From contig CADDYW010000035.1 of the NCBI GenBank assembly GCA_902810745.1, positions 1 through 39,470 of the forward strand: a DNA stretch of 39,470 nucleotides, given 5' to 3'. Positions 17,332-25,727 of this stretch are shown in pieces. Positions within the stretch are counted from its first letter, which is position 1. Every line of letters begins with the position of its first letter. Below the pieces are notes generated by a model, which saw only the letters and a program-made list of their open reading frames with translations, did not search any database and was not told where the DNA came from. The translations under genes and the position numbers were made by a program. The stretch comes from Chloroflexota bacterium (lineage in GTDB: Bacteria > Chloroflexota > UBA6077 > FW602-bin22 > CADDYW01).

Positions 17332-17667
17332 TTAGCGGTAGCTGCGAACCTGCTCGAAGCAGGCGCTGCAGTAGACCGGCTTATCACCGCGTGGGAGGAA
17401 AGGAACGAGAGTGTCCTTGCCGCAGTTGGAGCAGACGGCAGGATGCATCTCGCGCTGGCTTCGCTCACGACGGTAGCCGCCGTCAGCGCCCACGCTCTGG
17501 CTATCGGAGCCAAGTCGTGCCTTGCGCGCCGAGCGACACGAGGGACAGCGACCCGGCGCGTGCATCAGTCCCCGACTCGCGTAGAACTCTTGCTCCCCGG
17601 CCGTGAACACGAACTGGGTTCCGCAATCTTTGCAGGTGAGAACCCGATCTTGGTACGAAGAAAGCAA
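17332..17667 (-). CDS. Zinc-ribbon protein with four CxxC pairs
   Basis: 111 aa, cytoplasmic. The first half matches the probable zinc-ribbon (zf-trcl) pattern LTCKDCGTQFVFTAGEQEFY with C12/C15 and C41/C44. The second half has another ribbon, C79/C82 and C100/C103 (VCSNCGKDTLVPFLP ... VYCSACF). A nucleic-acid or ribosome-associated role is possible, but none is established here. The start is TTG at 17667, supported by a perfect AAGGAGGT (17681-17674) six bases upstream. A roughly 140-base leader separates it from the promoter at 17842-17814. Confidence 0.85.
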   Translation of the reverse strand: MLSSYQDRVLTCKDCGTQFVFTAGEQEFYASRGLMHAPGRCPSCRSARKARLGSDSQSVGADGGYRRERSQREMHPAVCSNCGKDTLVPFLPRGDKPVYCSACFEQVRSYR

Positions 17668-17813
17668 CGAACGACCTCCTTGGGGTCATCAGAAAAATGC
17701 TGGAACCGTCTCGGTCGCGGAGCATCGGGGAGACTTACTGACTGGAGGAACCCTGGTCCCGCCAGCTCACCGTCATCTTTCTTGCCAGGTGACCGACCCG
17801 GACTTCCATAACA

Positions 17814-17842
17814 ATTATACATCATCTTGGACAGAAGTGCAA
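17814..17842 (-). promoter_or_regulatory. Promoter of the zinc-ribbon gene
   Basis: Minus strand: TTGCAC (17842-17837), a 17-bp spacer and TATAAT (17819-17814). This is a near-consensus promoter. Its -35 ends six bases before the -35 of the divergent promoter at 17848. Confidence 0.8.
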
Positions 17843-17847
17843 GCAGT

Positions 17848-17876
17848 TTGTGGCACACGTCGATTCGTGGTAGGAT
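17848..17876 (+). promoter_or_regulatory. Promoter of the YggX-like gene
   Basis: TTGTGG (17848-17853), a 17-bp spacer and TAGGAT (17871-17876). It is back to back with the minus-strand promoter; the two -35 boxes are 5 bases apart, so one protein bound there would affect both. Confidence 0.6.
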
Positions 17877-17928
17877 CAATGCGCGGCGCCGCGGTCTGGC
17901 GCTGAACTCGCATACATCGAGGCTAATC

Positions 17929-18171
17929 GTGGCAGAAGTGACCCAGGTATCTTGCGTGCGCTGTGGACGGGTTGGGCCGAAGCTGGCGAAGCCGCCGATT
18001 GCTGGTGAGCTCGGTAAGGCCGTGTGGGAACAGGTCTGTGAGGACTGCTGGAAGGAGTGGCGCGCCCAGTCTGTGCTGATCGTCAACCACTATGGTCTCC
18101 AGCCAGCCGATCCCTCGGATCGCGCGCAGCTCTACGAGTTCATGAAAGAGTTCCTCACCCTCCAGATATAG
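17929..18171 (+). CDS. YggX-like Fe(2+)-trafficking protein with two CxxC motifs
   Basis: 80 aa. The YggX signature is clear: GELGKAVWEQVC, WKEWRAQSVLIVNHY and the terminal helix LYEFMKEFL line up with E. coli YggX (GELGK, W..W, LINE, NFLF), as recalled. YggX family proteins support iron delivery and repair of oxidised Fe-S clusters. Unlike E. coli YggX, which has a single conserved Cys, this protein has C9/C12 and C37/C40, a zinc-ribbon-like arrangement. GTG start at 17929 with GAGG at 17919-17922. The downstream glycosidase gene begins 13 bases after its stop, so they are probably co-transcribed. Confidence 0.85.
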   Translation: MAEVTQVSCVRCGRVGPKLAKPPIAGELGKAVWEQVCEDCWKEWRAQSVLIVNHYGLQPADPSDRAQLYEFMKEFLTLQI

Positions 18172-18184
18172 GGTCACCAGATCA

Positions 18185-19381
18185 TTGGACGTTTCCCGTC
18201 GTGTCGCCGGCCTCGTCACCGCTCTGATCGTCGTGGGTCTGGTCGGAGTGTTCGTGTATGCGTGTGGGACTCGCTCGAGTCAGTCCGGCCCGACACCCGC
18301 TTTCGCGAGCCCGTCACTCCTGTCGGTGACTCCATCGATCAGCGTTGAGCCATCCGGGGTTCCGGTGGAAAGCCCCGCTCCGGATCCGTCGCCCGTGCCC
18401 GCTGGCCAGAATACTCCAGCTTCGATCTATCTGCCCGCGGTTGCGAATGGCGGCTCGCTCGGCGCAGTCGCCGCGGTTCCGACCGAGGAGGTCGTGGTGA
18501 CCGCGACGCCGGTGCCGGTGCCACCGCCGCCAACGCCAACGCCGACGCCGACCCGGGGCCCGATTCGCATCACCAAGCTGGGGCTGGGTGTATATGAGAG
18601 CGGCGGCGCGATGCTGCCAATCCTGGACGATGCCCGTCCCTCGGTCATCTTGCTGATGGATCCGTCGATCGACTTTGCACAGGAGGTTCGTCGCCGCTTC
18701 CCCAAGGCATTCATCGTCGGTCGCATCTTCGCCGGTAGCCAGCCGCTCGACAATCCCGCTCAGCGGGGAGTCGAGTTTGCCGACCGCGTTGCCGCGACTG
18801 CCGTTCCGCTCAAGGGCGTCGTCAATGCGTGGATGAGCTACAACGAGGTGGCGAACGGGGACGATATCCCGAACCTGATTGCCTACAACGCCTTCCAGGT
18901 TGCGTTCGCTCACCGTCTCCAGGATGATTACGGAATTCCGGCGGTGGCTGGAAACGACGGTCCGCGCAGCGTGCGTGCCGATCTGTATCCGAAGTATTTT
19001 GCGGAGGCGATCAGGACGAGCAAATACTTCGGCGTTCACGCCTACCCCGATCCAAATATCAAGTCGCTCCGCGACCCCGCGGCGTTCGATCAGGTCTTCT
19101 ATTACCGGAAGATTCACGACGCGCTCGAGAAAGCCGGCGTCAAGTCTGGCCCATTTATCATCACCGAGATCGGTTTGTACAACGGCTGGCGCGACGTCAC
19201 GACGGATACCGAGATGGCCCATGACTTCACCTGGGTCGCCGACCAGATGAACAACGACCCCTACGTCATCGGAATGGCGGTGTTCGGGCTCTTTGCACCC
19301 GATCGCAACGAGTGGAAGCGGTTCGACATCGACGGGTCGAACATCCCCGACATCATGGGCGACTATAACACGGTCCACTGA
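18185..19381 (+). CDS. Exported clan GH-A-like glycoside hydrolase
   Basis: 398 aa from a TTG start. An N-terminal membrane segment (VAGLVTALIVVGLVGVFVYAC) ends in a lipobox-like Cys27, so it is probably a lipoprotein. A Pro/Ser-rich linker (about 35-125) contains IYLPAVANGG and a PTPTPTPTR tail. The catalytic TIM barrel follows: MSYNEVANGD supplies Asn220-Glu221 (the NE acid/base pair at strand 4 of clan GH-A), FGVHAYPDP is at about 282-290 and IITEIG supplies Glu328 as likely nucleophile. Substrate unknown. Shine-Dalgarno is poor, so the exact start is uncertain. It lies between YggX-like and histidine phosphatase genes, with 13- and 15-base gaps. Confidence 0.8.
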   Translation: MDVSRRVAGLVTALIVVGLVGVFVYACGTRSSQSGPTPAFASPSLLSVTPSISVEPSGVPVESPAPDPSPVPAGQNTPASIYLPAVANGGSLGAVAAVPTEEVVVTATPVPVPPPPTPTPTPTRGPIRITKLGLGVYESGGAMLPILDDARPSVILLMDPSIDFAQEVRRRFPKAFIVGRIFAGSQPLDNPAQRGVEFADRVAATAVPLKGVVNAWMSYNEVANGDDIPNLIAYNAFQVAFAHRLQDDYGIPAVAGNDGPRSVRADLYPKYFAEAIRTSKYFGVHAYPDPNIKSLRDPAAFDQVFYYRKIHDALEKAGVKSGPFIITEIGLYNGWRDVTTDTEMAHDFTWVADQMNNDPYVIGMAVFGLFAPDRNEWKRFDIDGSNIPDIMGDYNTVH

Positions 19382-19396
19382 CTGATCCTGACGAGA

Positions 19397-19975
19397 ATGA
19401 CACGGCTTTACCTGGTTCGGCACGGCGAGACCGAGTGGAATCACGAGGGACGGATCCAGGGTCATCTGGACCCTCCGCTCAACGATGCAGGGCGCAACCA
19501 GGCTTACTCTCTCGCCCGGAGGCTCATCACGGTCGCGTTCGACGCCGCGTACTCGAGCGATCTCAGGCGGGCACGCCAGACGGCGGAGATCGTGCTGGAG
19601 GGGCGTGGTATCCCTCTGCGGCTACGTCGCGACCTGCGGGAGCGTTTTCTTGGACGATGGGAGGGCTACCGCGTTGACGATATCGTCAACCTGGAGCCAG
19701 ACGCCTGGCGTGTCTGGCTGACGCGTCCGCGTGATCACGCGCCGCACGGAGGTGAGACCGAGATCGAGCTGGAGCAGCGCGCGATCGGCGCTCTGAACCA
19801 CATCGTGGCGGCGCATCCGCACGCGACGGTCCTTGTCATCAGCCACGGCGGAGCAATTCGCGCCGTGCTCAATGCCTGGGTCGGGGAAGAGACTCACCAT
19901 ACTCCCAACTGTGGCGCATACGTCATCGACGCCAGCAGTCAGCAGAGACGGCTCGTCGATACGATCATCCCGTGA
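19397..19975 (+). CDS. Histidine phosphatase family protein
   Basis: 192 aa, phosphoglycerate-mutase-like fold. The phosphohistidine motif is LVRHGETEWN (Arg8-His9). The second Arg is in SSDLRRARQTAE, the acid Glu in RERFLGRWEGY and the second His in LVISHGGAIRAVL. It resembles GpmB/CobC-type phosphatases; the substrate is unknown and no cobalamin genes are nearby. It probably belongs to the same transcript as the two genes before it. Its last 11 bases overlap the end of the convergent HAD gene. Confidence 0.9.
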   Translation: MTRLYLVRHGETEWNHEGRIQGHLDPPLNDAGRNQAYSLARRLITVAFDAAYSSDLRRARQTAEIVLEGRGIPLRLRRDLRERFLGRWEGYRVDDIVNLEPDAWRVWLTRPRDHAPHGGETEIELEQRAIGALNHIVAAHPHATVLVISHGGAIRAVLNAWVGEETHHTPNCGAYVIDASSQQRRLVDTIIP

Positions 19976-20786
19976 TCAGATCCTCGATGACGTCTGCCAG
20001 TCCGTCCTCGTCGACGCCCGGACACACCACGTCGGCGGCCGCTTTGACCTGCGGATCGGCGTTGCCCATCGCAATGCGCAGGCCGACCTCGTCGAACATG
20101 GCCAGATCGTTTCGGGCGTCTCCGATGCCAGCAACCTGGTCACGCGCGAGACCGTAGTAGCTGATCAGAGTGCGAACCGCTGCGCCTTTCGAGACCGAAC
20201 GGTCGACGACGTTGACGCACTCCATGTCCACGCACGGCGCCATTGGAATCGCGACACTGAAGCTGAGGCGGTCGGCAAGCTCCCCGGCAAGCTTCCGCGT
20301 TGCCACGCGACTGCGCTCGTCCGAGGTGATAATCTGACCTTTGATGATATCGTGGCGTCCAAAGAATCCGTCGAAGCTGGCGATCCGATAGCTGACCCGG
20401 ATCGAGAGGGCGTGCAGACGCGACTCCCGCCAGTCGCGCTCGACGAAATGGGTGTCCTCGGTGTACAGCTCGAGACACAGATCGTCGTCACGCGCGAGGT
20501 CGATCAGATCGTCCAGAGCATCCGGCGGCAACGGCTTCTCGAGCACCGCGCGCGACTGATCAGGATCTTTGACCAGAGCGCCATTGAAGACGATGTGGGG
20601 TCCGCGCAGCCGCAGCGAACGTGCGATCCGACCACACGATGCCATCGGTCGCCCACTGCATAGGGCGATCTGTAGCCCGGCGTTGAGACCGGCGGCGACT
20701 GCCTCGCGAACTCTTGGCGTGGGCTCGCCCGAATCTCCAACCAGCGTCCCATCCACGTCGACCACGATTAACCGAATTTTCGACAA
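19965..20786 (-). CDS. Cof-type HAD phosphatase
   Basis: 273 aa, HAD subfamily IIB. Motifs: VVDVDGTLV (Asp10/Asp12), ALCSGRP (motif II), SKGAAVRTL (motif III Lys) and GIGDARNDLAMFD (motif IV). The large C2-type cap lies between motifs II and III. Typical substrates are sugar phosphates or pyridoxal phosphate; this one is unknown. TTG at 20786 is chosen because GGAGGGG lies just upstream and the HAD core begins at once. A longer in-frame extension crosses the promoter (TATAAT at 20834-20829) and is rejected. Confidence 0.88.
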   Translation of the reverse strand: MSKIRLIVVDVDGTLVGDSGEPTPRVREAVAAGLNAGLQIALCSGRPMASCGRIARSLRLRGPHIVFNGALVKDPDQSRAVLEKPLPPDALDDLIDLARDDDLCLELYTEDTHFVERDWRESRLHALSIRVSYRIASFDGFFGRHDIIKGQIITSDERSRVATRKLAGELADRLSFSVAIPMAPCVDMECVNVVDRSVSKGAAVRTLISYYGLARDQVAGIGDARNDLAMFDEVGLRIAMGNADPQVKAAADVVCPGVDEDGLADVIEDLITG

Positions 20787-20828
20787 TGCGAGCCCCTCCC
20801 CGTCTGCACCTGTCCACCAGTCATGGCG

Positions 20829-20834
20829 ATTATA
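20829..20834 (-). promoter_or_regulatory. -10 element of the Cof-type HAD gene
   Basis: Minus strand reads GTGTATAATCG with TATAAT at 20834-20829. The -35 is weak. Leader to the TTG start is about 37 bases. Confidence 0.5.
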
Positions 20835-20886
20835 CACGCCGCTCGGCACGAGCCGTCCGTTACCGGCGCGCCTGGGCGGTGTTTTC

Positions 20887-20906
20887 AGGTTCGGTAGTAT
20901 GAACCT
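20887..20906 (+). promoter_or_regulatory. Inverted repeat upstream of bioY
   Basis: AGGTTC (20887-20892), 8 bases, GAACCT (20901-20906). The spacer holds TAGTAT (20895-20900), a possible -10. It does not match the BirA operator TTGTAAACC-GGTTTACAA. A regulatory role for biotin uptake is only a suggestion. Confidence 0.35.
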
Positions 20907-20980
20907 CTGAGCGCGGCGGAGCACCACAAATCGGTGCCCCCACGCGCTCGCGTTGAACAGATAATCCAGGAGAAGACCTG

Positions 20981-21568
20981 ATGGCTACGCGTGCTCGCAC
21001 CATAGCACATCCTCTCGCGGCTCTCGTCGTCGACGTGGTCGCGGTGCTGCTCTTCGCGAATCTGACCGCGATCGCCGGACGAATCGCGGTGAATCTGCCG
21101 TTCAGCCCGGTGCCGATCACCGGCCAGACGCTCATGGTCCTGCTGGCCGGGGCCGCGCTTGGATCGCGTCGCGGGGCGGCGTCGCAGGCCGCCTACCTTC
21201 TCGAAGGGGTGGTTGGCCTGCCGGTGTTCGCGAGTGGGACGAGCGGTATCGGCGTGCTGCTTGGCCCGACCGGCGGCTATCTGATCGGATTCGTTGCCTG
21301 TGCCGGGCTCGTCGGCTGGCTCGTCGAGCGTGGCGCCGGGCGACACGCTGTGACGAGTGTTCTCACGATGCTAGCTGGCAGCGCCCTGGTTTACGTCTTT
21401 GGCGCGGCCTGGCTCGCTCACTTCCTCTCCGGCGGACTTCCGAGCGTGCTGATTCAGGGTGTTCTGCCGTTCCTCCCGGGCGACATTCTGAAGAGCCTGA
21501 TCGCCGCCGGGGTCGTCCCATCCGCGCGCTGGACGCTCTCCCATTGGACGGGCGCTGCGAGCGAGTGA
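20981..21568 (+). CDS. bioY: Biotin transporter S component BioY
   Basis: 195 aa membrane protein that binds biotin for an ECF-type importer or works alone. About six membrane spans are seen. Family signatures are visible: VPITGQTLMVLLAGAALGSRRG, the loop LPVFASGTSGIGVLLGPTGGYLIGF and the C-terminal FLPGDILKSLIAA. ATG at 20981 with AGGAGA (20968-20973) seven bases upstream. No bioM/bioN (EcfA/EcfT) genes are adjacent, so it would rely on a shared energising module elsewhere or act without one. Confidence 0.95.
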   Translation: MATRARTIAHPLAALVVDVVAVLLFANLTAIAGRIAVNLPFSPVPITGQTLMVLLAGAALGSRRGAASQAAYLLEGVVGLPVFASGTSGIGVLLGPTGGYLIGFVACAGLVGWLVERGAGRHAVTSVLTMLAGSALVYVFGAAWLAHFLSGGLPSVLIQGVLPFLPGDILKSLIAAGVVPSARWTLSHWTGAASE

Positions 21569-21575
21569 TGTGCTA

Positions 21576-21634
21576 CGAGAGATGCGTGACGAGAATGATT
21601 CGCCCGTCCTGGGCAGCTCATCACGCATCTCTCG
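21576..21634. terminator. 14-bp perfect inverted repeat with inner stem, bioY / aldolase
   Basis: CGAGAGATGCGTGA (21576-21589) pairs with TCACGCATCTCTCG (21621-21634). The 31-nt loop contains a further hairpin GCCC-GTCCT-GGGC (21602-21614). It sits between convergent genes and has no T-run on either side. Confidence 0.6.
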
Positions 21635-21694
21635 ACGTATCTCCGTGCTGGCGACGTGGTTCAGGTGCTGCCTTTTCCCCACCCGTGGACCGGG

Positions 21695-22453
21695 TCAGGC
21701 GAGCCCGAGTGTCTTCAGCCCGGCTCGGGCGCCACTCAGCAGGAACCCGACATCGCTACCCGACGTGACATAACGAAAGCCCTGCTGTGCCCGTCGCACG
21801 GCATCCTCCGGGCCGGCCGCGGCGAAGCCGGGAATCTTGCCCGTGTTTCGACACGCCTGGATAACGCGCTCCAGCGCTCGCTGATGCCCCTCGTGATTGG
21901 CGGCATCACGCGGGTGGATGCCCATCGAGAGTGCGAGGTCGGCGGGGCCGACCCAGCAGCCGTCCACTCCCGGGACGGCCATGATCGCCTCGGCGTTCTC
22001 TACCGCCTGGACGCTCTCGATCTGGACGGCGAGGAAGATCTGATCGTTGATCCAGTCGGGGTAGTCCGCACCGTAAATACTCGCGTGCGCCCAACCCCAG
22101 GAGCGGGTGCCGACCGGCGGGAAGCGGCAGGCCGCGGCTGCGGCTTTCGCGTCCTCGACGGTGTGCACCATTGGCACGACGATGCCCAGCATCCCTTCGT
22201 CGAGCAGACGCCCAATCAAGGTGTAGTCGTTGCGTGCGACGCGGGCGATCGGCGTGGCCGAGCCGCCTTCCATGGCGATCAGCGCGGCGAGCGTCGACTC
22301 GGGGCCATAGGAACCGTGCTGATTGTCGATCTGGAGGAAGTCGATACCAGTCCGGCTGAGCGCCTCGGCGACGAGTGGTGAGCCCAGGCCAAGAGAGTAG
22401 CCGAAGGCCGCCTTCCCCTCGAGCAGCTTCTGCTTGGCGGTGTTGACGCGCAT
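21695..22453 (-). CDS. HpcH/HpaI-type class II aldolase
   Basis: 252 aa. Predicted to cleave a 4-hydroxy-2-oxo acid to pyruvate plus an aldehyde (relatives act on 4-hydroxy-2-oxoheptanedioate or 2-keto-3-deoxyrhamnonate). Active-site elements: His46 in DNQHGSYGPES, Arg71 in IARVARND, metal ligands Glu146 in VQIESVQA and Asp172 in VGPADLALSMG. ATG at 22453 is supported by GGAGAGG just upstream. It starts 2 bases after the stop of the ABC ATPase gene and so is the last gene of the importer operon, which suggests it acts on the imported compound or its breakdown product. Confidence 0.92.
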   Translation of the reverse strand: MRVNTAKQKLLEGKAAFGYSLGLGSPLVAEALSRTGIDFLQIDNQHGSYGPESTLAALIAMEGGSATPIARVARNDYTLIGRLLDEGMLGIVVPMVHTVEDAKAAAAACRFPPVGTRSWGWAHASIYGADYPDWINDQIFLAVQIESVQAVENAEAIMAVPGVDGCWVGPADLALSMGIHPRDAANHEGHQRALERVIQACRNTGKIPGFAAAGPEDAVRRAQQGFRYVTSGSDVGFLLSGARAGLKTLGLA

Positions 22454-22455
22454 GT

Positions 22456-23532
22456 TTATCCCTCTCCTGTGCTGATTGTGCTGGTCGATGGACGAGATGC
22501 TCTGGCACCTCCCGACGTGACGCCGGGCAGCGTGAGCTCGTGGGCGCGGTGACAGCTCACGAAGTGCCCCGGGGCGATCTCCTGCAGAGCCGGCGCTTCG
22601 ACCCGGCAACGCTCCACCGCGAACTGGCAGCGCGGGTGGAAGTAGCAGCCGCTCGGGGGTGCGGCCGGGTTTGCTACCTCGCCCTGCAGGACAATGCGCT
22701 GGGTGCGCGCCCGAGGATCTGGCTTCGGGACCGCCGATAGTAGCGCGGCGGTGTACGGGTGCTTCGGCGTCTGGAAGAGCTGATCGCGATCCGCGAGCTC
22801 GACGATCTTGCCCACGTACATCACCGCGACCCGGTCGCTGATGTGCTTGACGACACTGAGGTCGTGCGCAACGAACAGGTAGGTTAGCCCGAGCTCCTCC
22901 TGAAGCTCGAGGAGGAGATTGAGGATCTGGGCCTGGACCGAAACGTCAAGCGCCGAGACGGCTTCGTCGGCGACCACGAGGCTTGGATGGAGGGCAAGTG
23001 CTCGGGCGATGCCGATACGTTGGCGCTGTCCTCCGCTGAAGGCGTGAGGAAACCGGTTCATGTACTCGGGACGCAAGCCGACCAGACGCAGGAGCTCGGC
23101 GACCCGGTCGGTTCGTTCGCTCCGACTCCGGACCCCGTGCACGAGCAAAGGCTCCCCGACGATATCGAGAATCGTCATACGCGGATTCAGCGAGGAGAAC
23201 GGGTCCTGGAAGATCATCTGCATCTGGCGACGGAGCGGCTGAAGCTCGCTGCGCGAGAGGGTCGCGACATCGACGACCGAGCCCTGCGCGGTTCGGAAGA
23301 GAATCTTGCCCGCGGTCGGTCGAATTGCCCGGAGAATGCAGCGGGCTGTCGTCGTCTTGCCGCACCCGCTCTCGCCCACGAGGGAAAGCGTTTCGCCTTT
23401 TCTGATGAAGAAGCTGACGTCGTCGACCGCGCGGACCTGTCCGACGACGCGGCGCAGAAAACCACGCCGGATCGGGAAGAACTTCTGCAGTCCGCTAACG
23501 TTGAGCAGGATTTGATCGTTCGACTCGTTCAC
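22456..23532 (-). CDS. Peptide-type ABC transporter ATPase (OppF/DppF-like)
   Basis: About 358 aa. Walker [11 protein letters not shown]-loop in [13 protein letters not shown], signature [14 protein letters not shown], Walker [13 protein letters not shown] (Ala where Pro is usual) and switch His in VAHDLSVV. The C-terminal oligopeptide-transporter domain has the Cys pair [10 protein letters not shown] seen in OppD/F proteins. GTG start at 23532 overlaps the TGA of the previous gene (GTGA), indicating translational coupling. Energises the importer with the partner ATPase. Confidence 0.95.
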   Translation of the reverse strand: MNESNDQILLNVSGLQKFFPIRRGFLRRVVGQVRAVDDVSFFIRKGETLSLVGESGCGKTTTARCILRAIRPTAGKILFRTAQGSVVDVATLSRSELQPLRRQMQMIFQDPFSSLNPRMTILDIVGEPLLVHGVRSRSERTDRVAELLRLVGLRPEYMNRFPHAFSGGQRQRIGIARALALHPSLVVADEAVSALDVSVQAQILNLLLELQEELGLTYLFVAHDLSVVKHISDRVAVMYVGKIVELADRDQLFQTPKHPYTAALLSAVPKPDPRARTQRIVLQGEVANPAAPPSGCYFHPRCQFAVERCRVEAPALQEIAPGHFVSCHRAHELTLPGVTSGGARASRPSTSTISTGEG

Positions 23533-24599
23533 GTCTGCTGAGCCTTCTGGTCGCTGAGTTCTGGGGGCTGATAGAGAAAGCAGCTCACTTCGTGTCTCGC
23601 TCCCACCGGCACGAGCTGGGGCTCCGCGCGCTCGCAGACGCCTGGCATAAATGCCGGGCAGCGTGGATGAAATGGACATCCCGACGGTCGATGGCTGGGA
23701 TGAGGGATCGAGCCGGCGATGGTCGGTAGCTTTTGGCGCGCGGGCGCGTCAAGGCTCGGGATCGAGCGCAGTAACGCCTGCGTATAGGGGTGCTTAGCAT
23801 CGTAGAAGATTTCGTCGACCGGGCCCTTCTCGACCACGCGGCCGAGGTACATCACGACCACCTCGTCGGCCATCTCCGCGACCACGCCCAGGTTGTGGGT
23901 GATCAGCATGACCGCCATGTGGTTTTGCTCCTGGAGGGCGCGGAGCAGGTCGAGGATCTGGGCCTGGGTGGTGACATCGAGGGCCGTCGTCGGCTCGTCG
24001 GCAATCAGTAGCTTGGGATCGCAGGCCAGTGCCATGGCGATCATGGCGCGCTGGCGCAGCCCACCGCTGAATTGATAGGGGTACGCGTCGGCCCGCTGCT
24101 CCGGTCGCGGGATTCCCACTCGCCGGAGGAGCTCGACGACCCGCTCGCGTGCCTCTCTCGGAGTAATACGCTGGTGAAGCAGCAGCACCTCGGCAATCTG
24201 GTCGCCGACCGTGTGGACCGGGCTGAACGACGTCATTGGCTCCTGGAAGATCAAAGCGATCTCGGCTCCTCGGATCGACCGTATCTCTTTGCCATCCTCG
24301 TCGAGCTTTGCCAGGTCGACCACGGTGCTCGCCCCGTTCGCCGTTTCCCGGCGCCAGAGAATCTGACCGTCGACAATCCGGCCCGGACGTTCGACGATGC
24401 GGAGAATCGACCGCGCCGTTACACTCTTGCCACAGCCGCTCTCGCCGACAATGCCGAGCGTCTGCCCCGGCTTGACGTCGAAGCTGGCGCCGTCCACCGC
24501 CTTGATCGTCCCCTCTTCCGAGAAGAAGTACGTCTTCAGGTCGCGCACCGACAGGATCGACGTCGGGCCCGTGTTTGCCGTCTTGCTCTCAGATTCCAT
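23529..24599 (-). CDS. Peptide-type ABC transporter ATPase (OppD/DppD-like)
   Basis: About 356 aa from the ATG at 24599 ([11 protein letters not shown]). Walker [12 protein letters not shown]-loop [12 protein letters not shown], signature [14 protein letters not shown], Walker [13 protein letters not shown] and switch His in ITHNLGVV. The C-terminal domain includes [11 protein letters not shown]. The start overlaps the end of the upstream permease by 11 bases; an alternative start at 24626 would lie deeper inside that gene. Confidence 0.95.
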   Translation of the reverse strand: MESESKTANTGPTSILSVRDLKTYFFSEEGTIKAVDGASFDVKPGQTLGIVGESGCGKSVTARSILRIVERPGRIVDGQILWRRETANGASTVVDLAKLDEDGKEIRSIRGAEIALIFQEPMTSFSPVHTVGDQIAEVLLLHQRITPREARERVVELLRRVGIPRPEQRADAYPYQFSGGLRQRAMIAMALACDPKLLIADEPTTALDVTTQAQILDLLRALQEQNHMAVMLITHNLGVVAEMADEVVVMYLGRVVEKGPVDEIFYDAKHPYTQALLRSIPSLDAPARQKLPTIAGSIPHPSHRPSGCPFHPRCPAFMPGVCERAEPQLVPVGARHEVSCFLYQPPELSDQKAQQT

Positions 24600-25722
24600 A
24601 GGGATCCGCCGCGTCGCGCAGTCCATCGCCGACGAAGTTGAATGCCAGCACAGCGGCGATCACCGGGATTGCTGGGATCAGCATCCAAGGAGATAGCACG
24701 ATCGCCTGAATGTTCTGCGCATCTTGAAGCATCACGCCCCAGCTGATCGCGGGCGGGCGCAGACCCAGGCCGAGGAAGCTCAGCGATGTCTCGCTGATCA
24801 CCATCGCCGGTAGGGCGAGCGTTGTCGCCGCGATAATGTGACTCAGGAACGACGGGACCATGTGGACGAAGATGATACGCAGGCGTCCGCAGCCGACGAG
24901 CTCCGCCGCGGTCACGAAGTCTTCCTCGCGGAGGGAGAGGAATCGTCCTCGAACCACGCGTGCCAGCTCCGTCCAGGCGAGCAGCGAGATAATCAGCGTA
25001 ATCGCGAAGTAGACCTGGGTGATGCTCCAGGTCTGGGGCATCGCCGCGGCCAGGCCCATCCACAGAGGAATCGTCGGAATCGATCGGAGAATCTCGATGA
25101 TACGTTGGATGACGACGTCCACGACTCCCCCGAGGTATCCGGAGAGACCACCGAGTGCAATGCCCAGGAGCAGGCTGAAGGCGACGCCAACCAGACCGAT
25201 CGAGAGCGACGTGCGGGTTCCGAACATCAGACGGGAGAAGATGTCGCGTCCCTGGACGTCAGTGCCAAACAGATAGATCGCGTCCTCGGTAGGCATGCCC
25301 GAAACGCCGATCAGGTGCACGTCGGTGGGGATAACGCCAAACAGCTTGTACTTGAAGCCGTGGGCGAAGAAGTAGATCGGCACCTTGCGCGTGAGATCTG
25401 GCGCATAGATGAGCTGGAACGTTTTCGGGTCGCGTTTCCCGGTCACCGGATTCACGTAGGGATGGAGGCGACCGTTATCGAAGAGGTGGATCGGCTGTGG
25501 TGGGATCAGCGAGCGTCGGGCCTGTGATGAGTTGGGGTCGGCGTAGGCGAGGAAGTCCGCGAAGATCACGATCAGGTAGAACACGATAATCACGGCCGCG
25601 CCGATCATCGCCAGGCGGTGTTTCCGAAAGCGCCACCAGGTGAGCTGCCACTGGGTGGCAACCGAGATTCGGTCTTCGCCAGCCTCGGCAAACAGGCCGG
25701 GGACGGCAACCGCTTCTGCCAT
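24589..25722 (-). CDS. Peptide-type ABC transporter permease (OppC/DppC-like)
   Basis: 377 aa. The N-terminal OppC region has the first membrane span (LAMIGAAVIIVFYLIVIFADF). A long external segment follows (about 65-165), ending at YLFGTDVQGRDIFSR, the usual entry to the permease domain. The EAA-type cytoplasmic loop is VTAAELVGCGRLRIIFVHMVP. It ends in [12 protein letters not shown], typical of OppC. It starts 5 bases after the stop of the OppB-like gene. Confidence 0.95.
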   Translation of the reverse strand: MAEAVAVPGLFAEAGEDRISVATQWQLTWWRFRKHRLAMIGAAVIIVFYLIVIFADFLAYADPNSSQARRSLIPPQPIHLFDNGRLHPYVNPVTGKRDPKTFQLIYAPDLTRKVPIYFFAHGFKYKLFGVIPTDVHLIGVSGMPTEDAIYLFGTDVQGRDIFSRLMFGTRTSLSIGLVGVAFSLLLGIALGGLSGYLGGVVDVVIQRIIEILRSIPTIPLWMGLAAAMPQTWSITQVYFAITLIISLLAWTELARVVRGRFLSLREEDFVTAAELVGCGRLRIIFVHMVPSFLSHIIAATTLALPAMVISETSLSFLGLGLRPPAISWGVMLQDAQNIQAIVLSPWMLIPAIPVIAAVLAFNFVGDGLRDAADPYGI

Positions 25723-25727
25723 TCTCG

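Noticed and set aside
17565-18086. Minus-strand open frame spanning the zinc-ribbon/YggX promoter region
   Set aside because: It crosses two good promoters and the YggX-like gene and has no domain; the TTG start with perfect AAGGAGGT defines the real gene.
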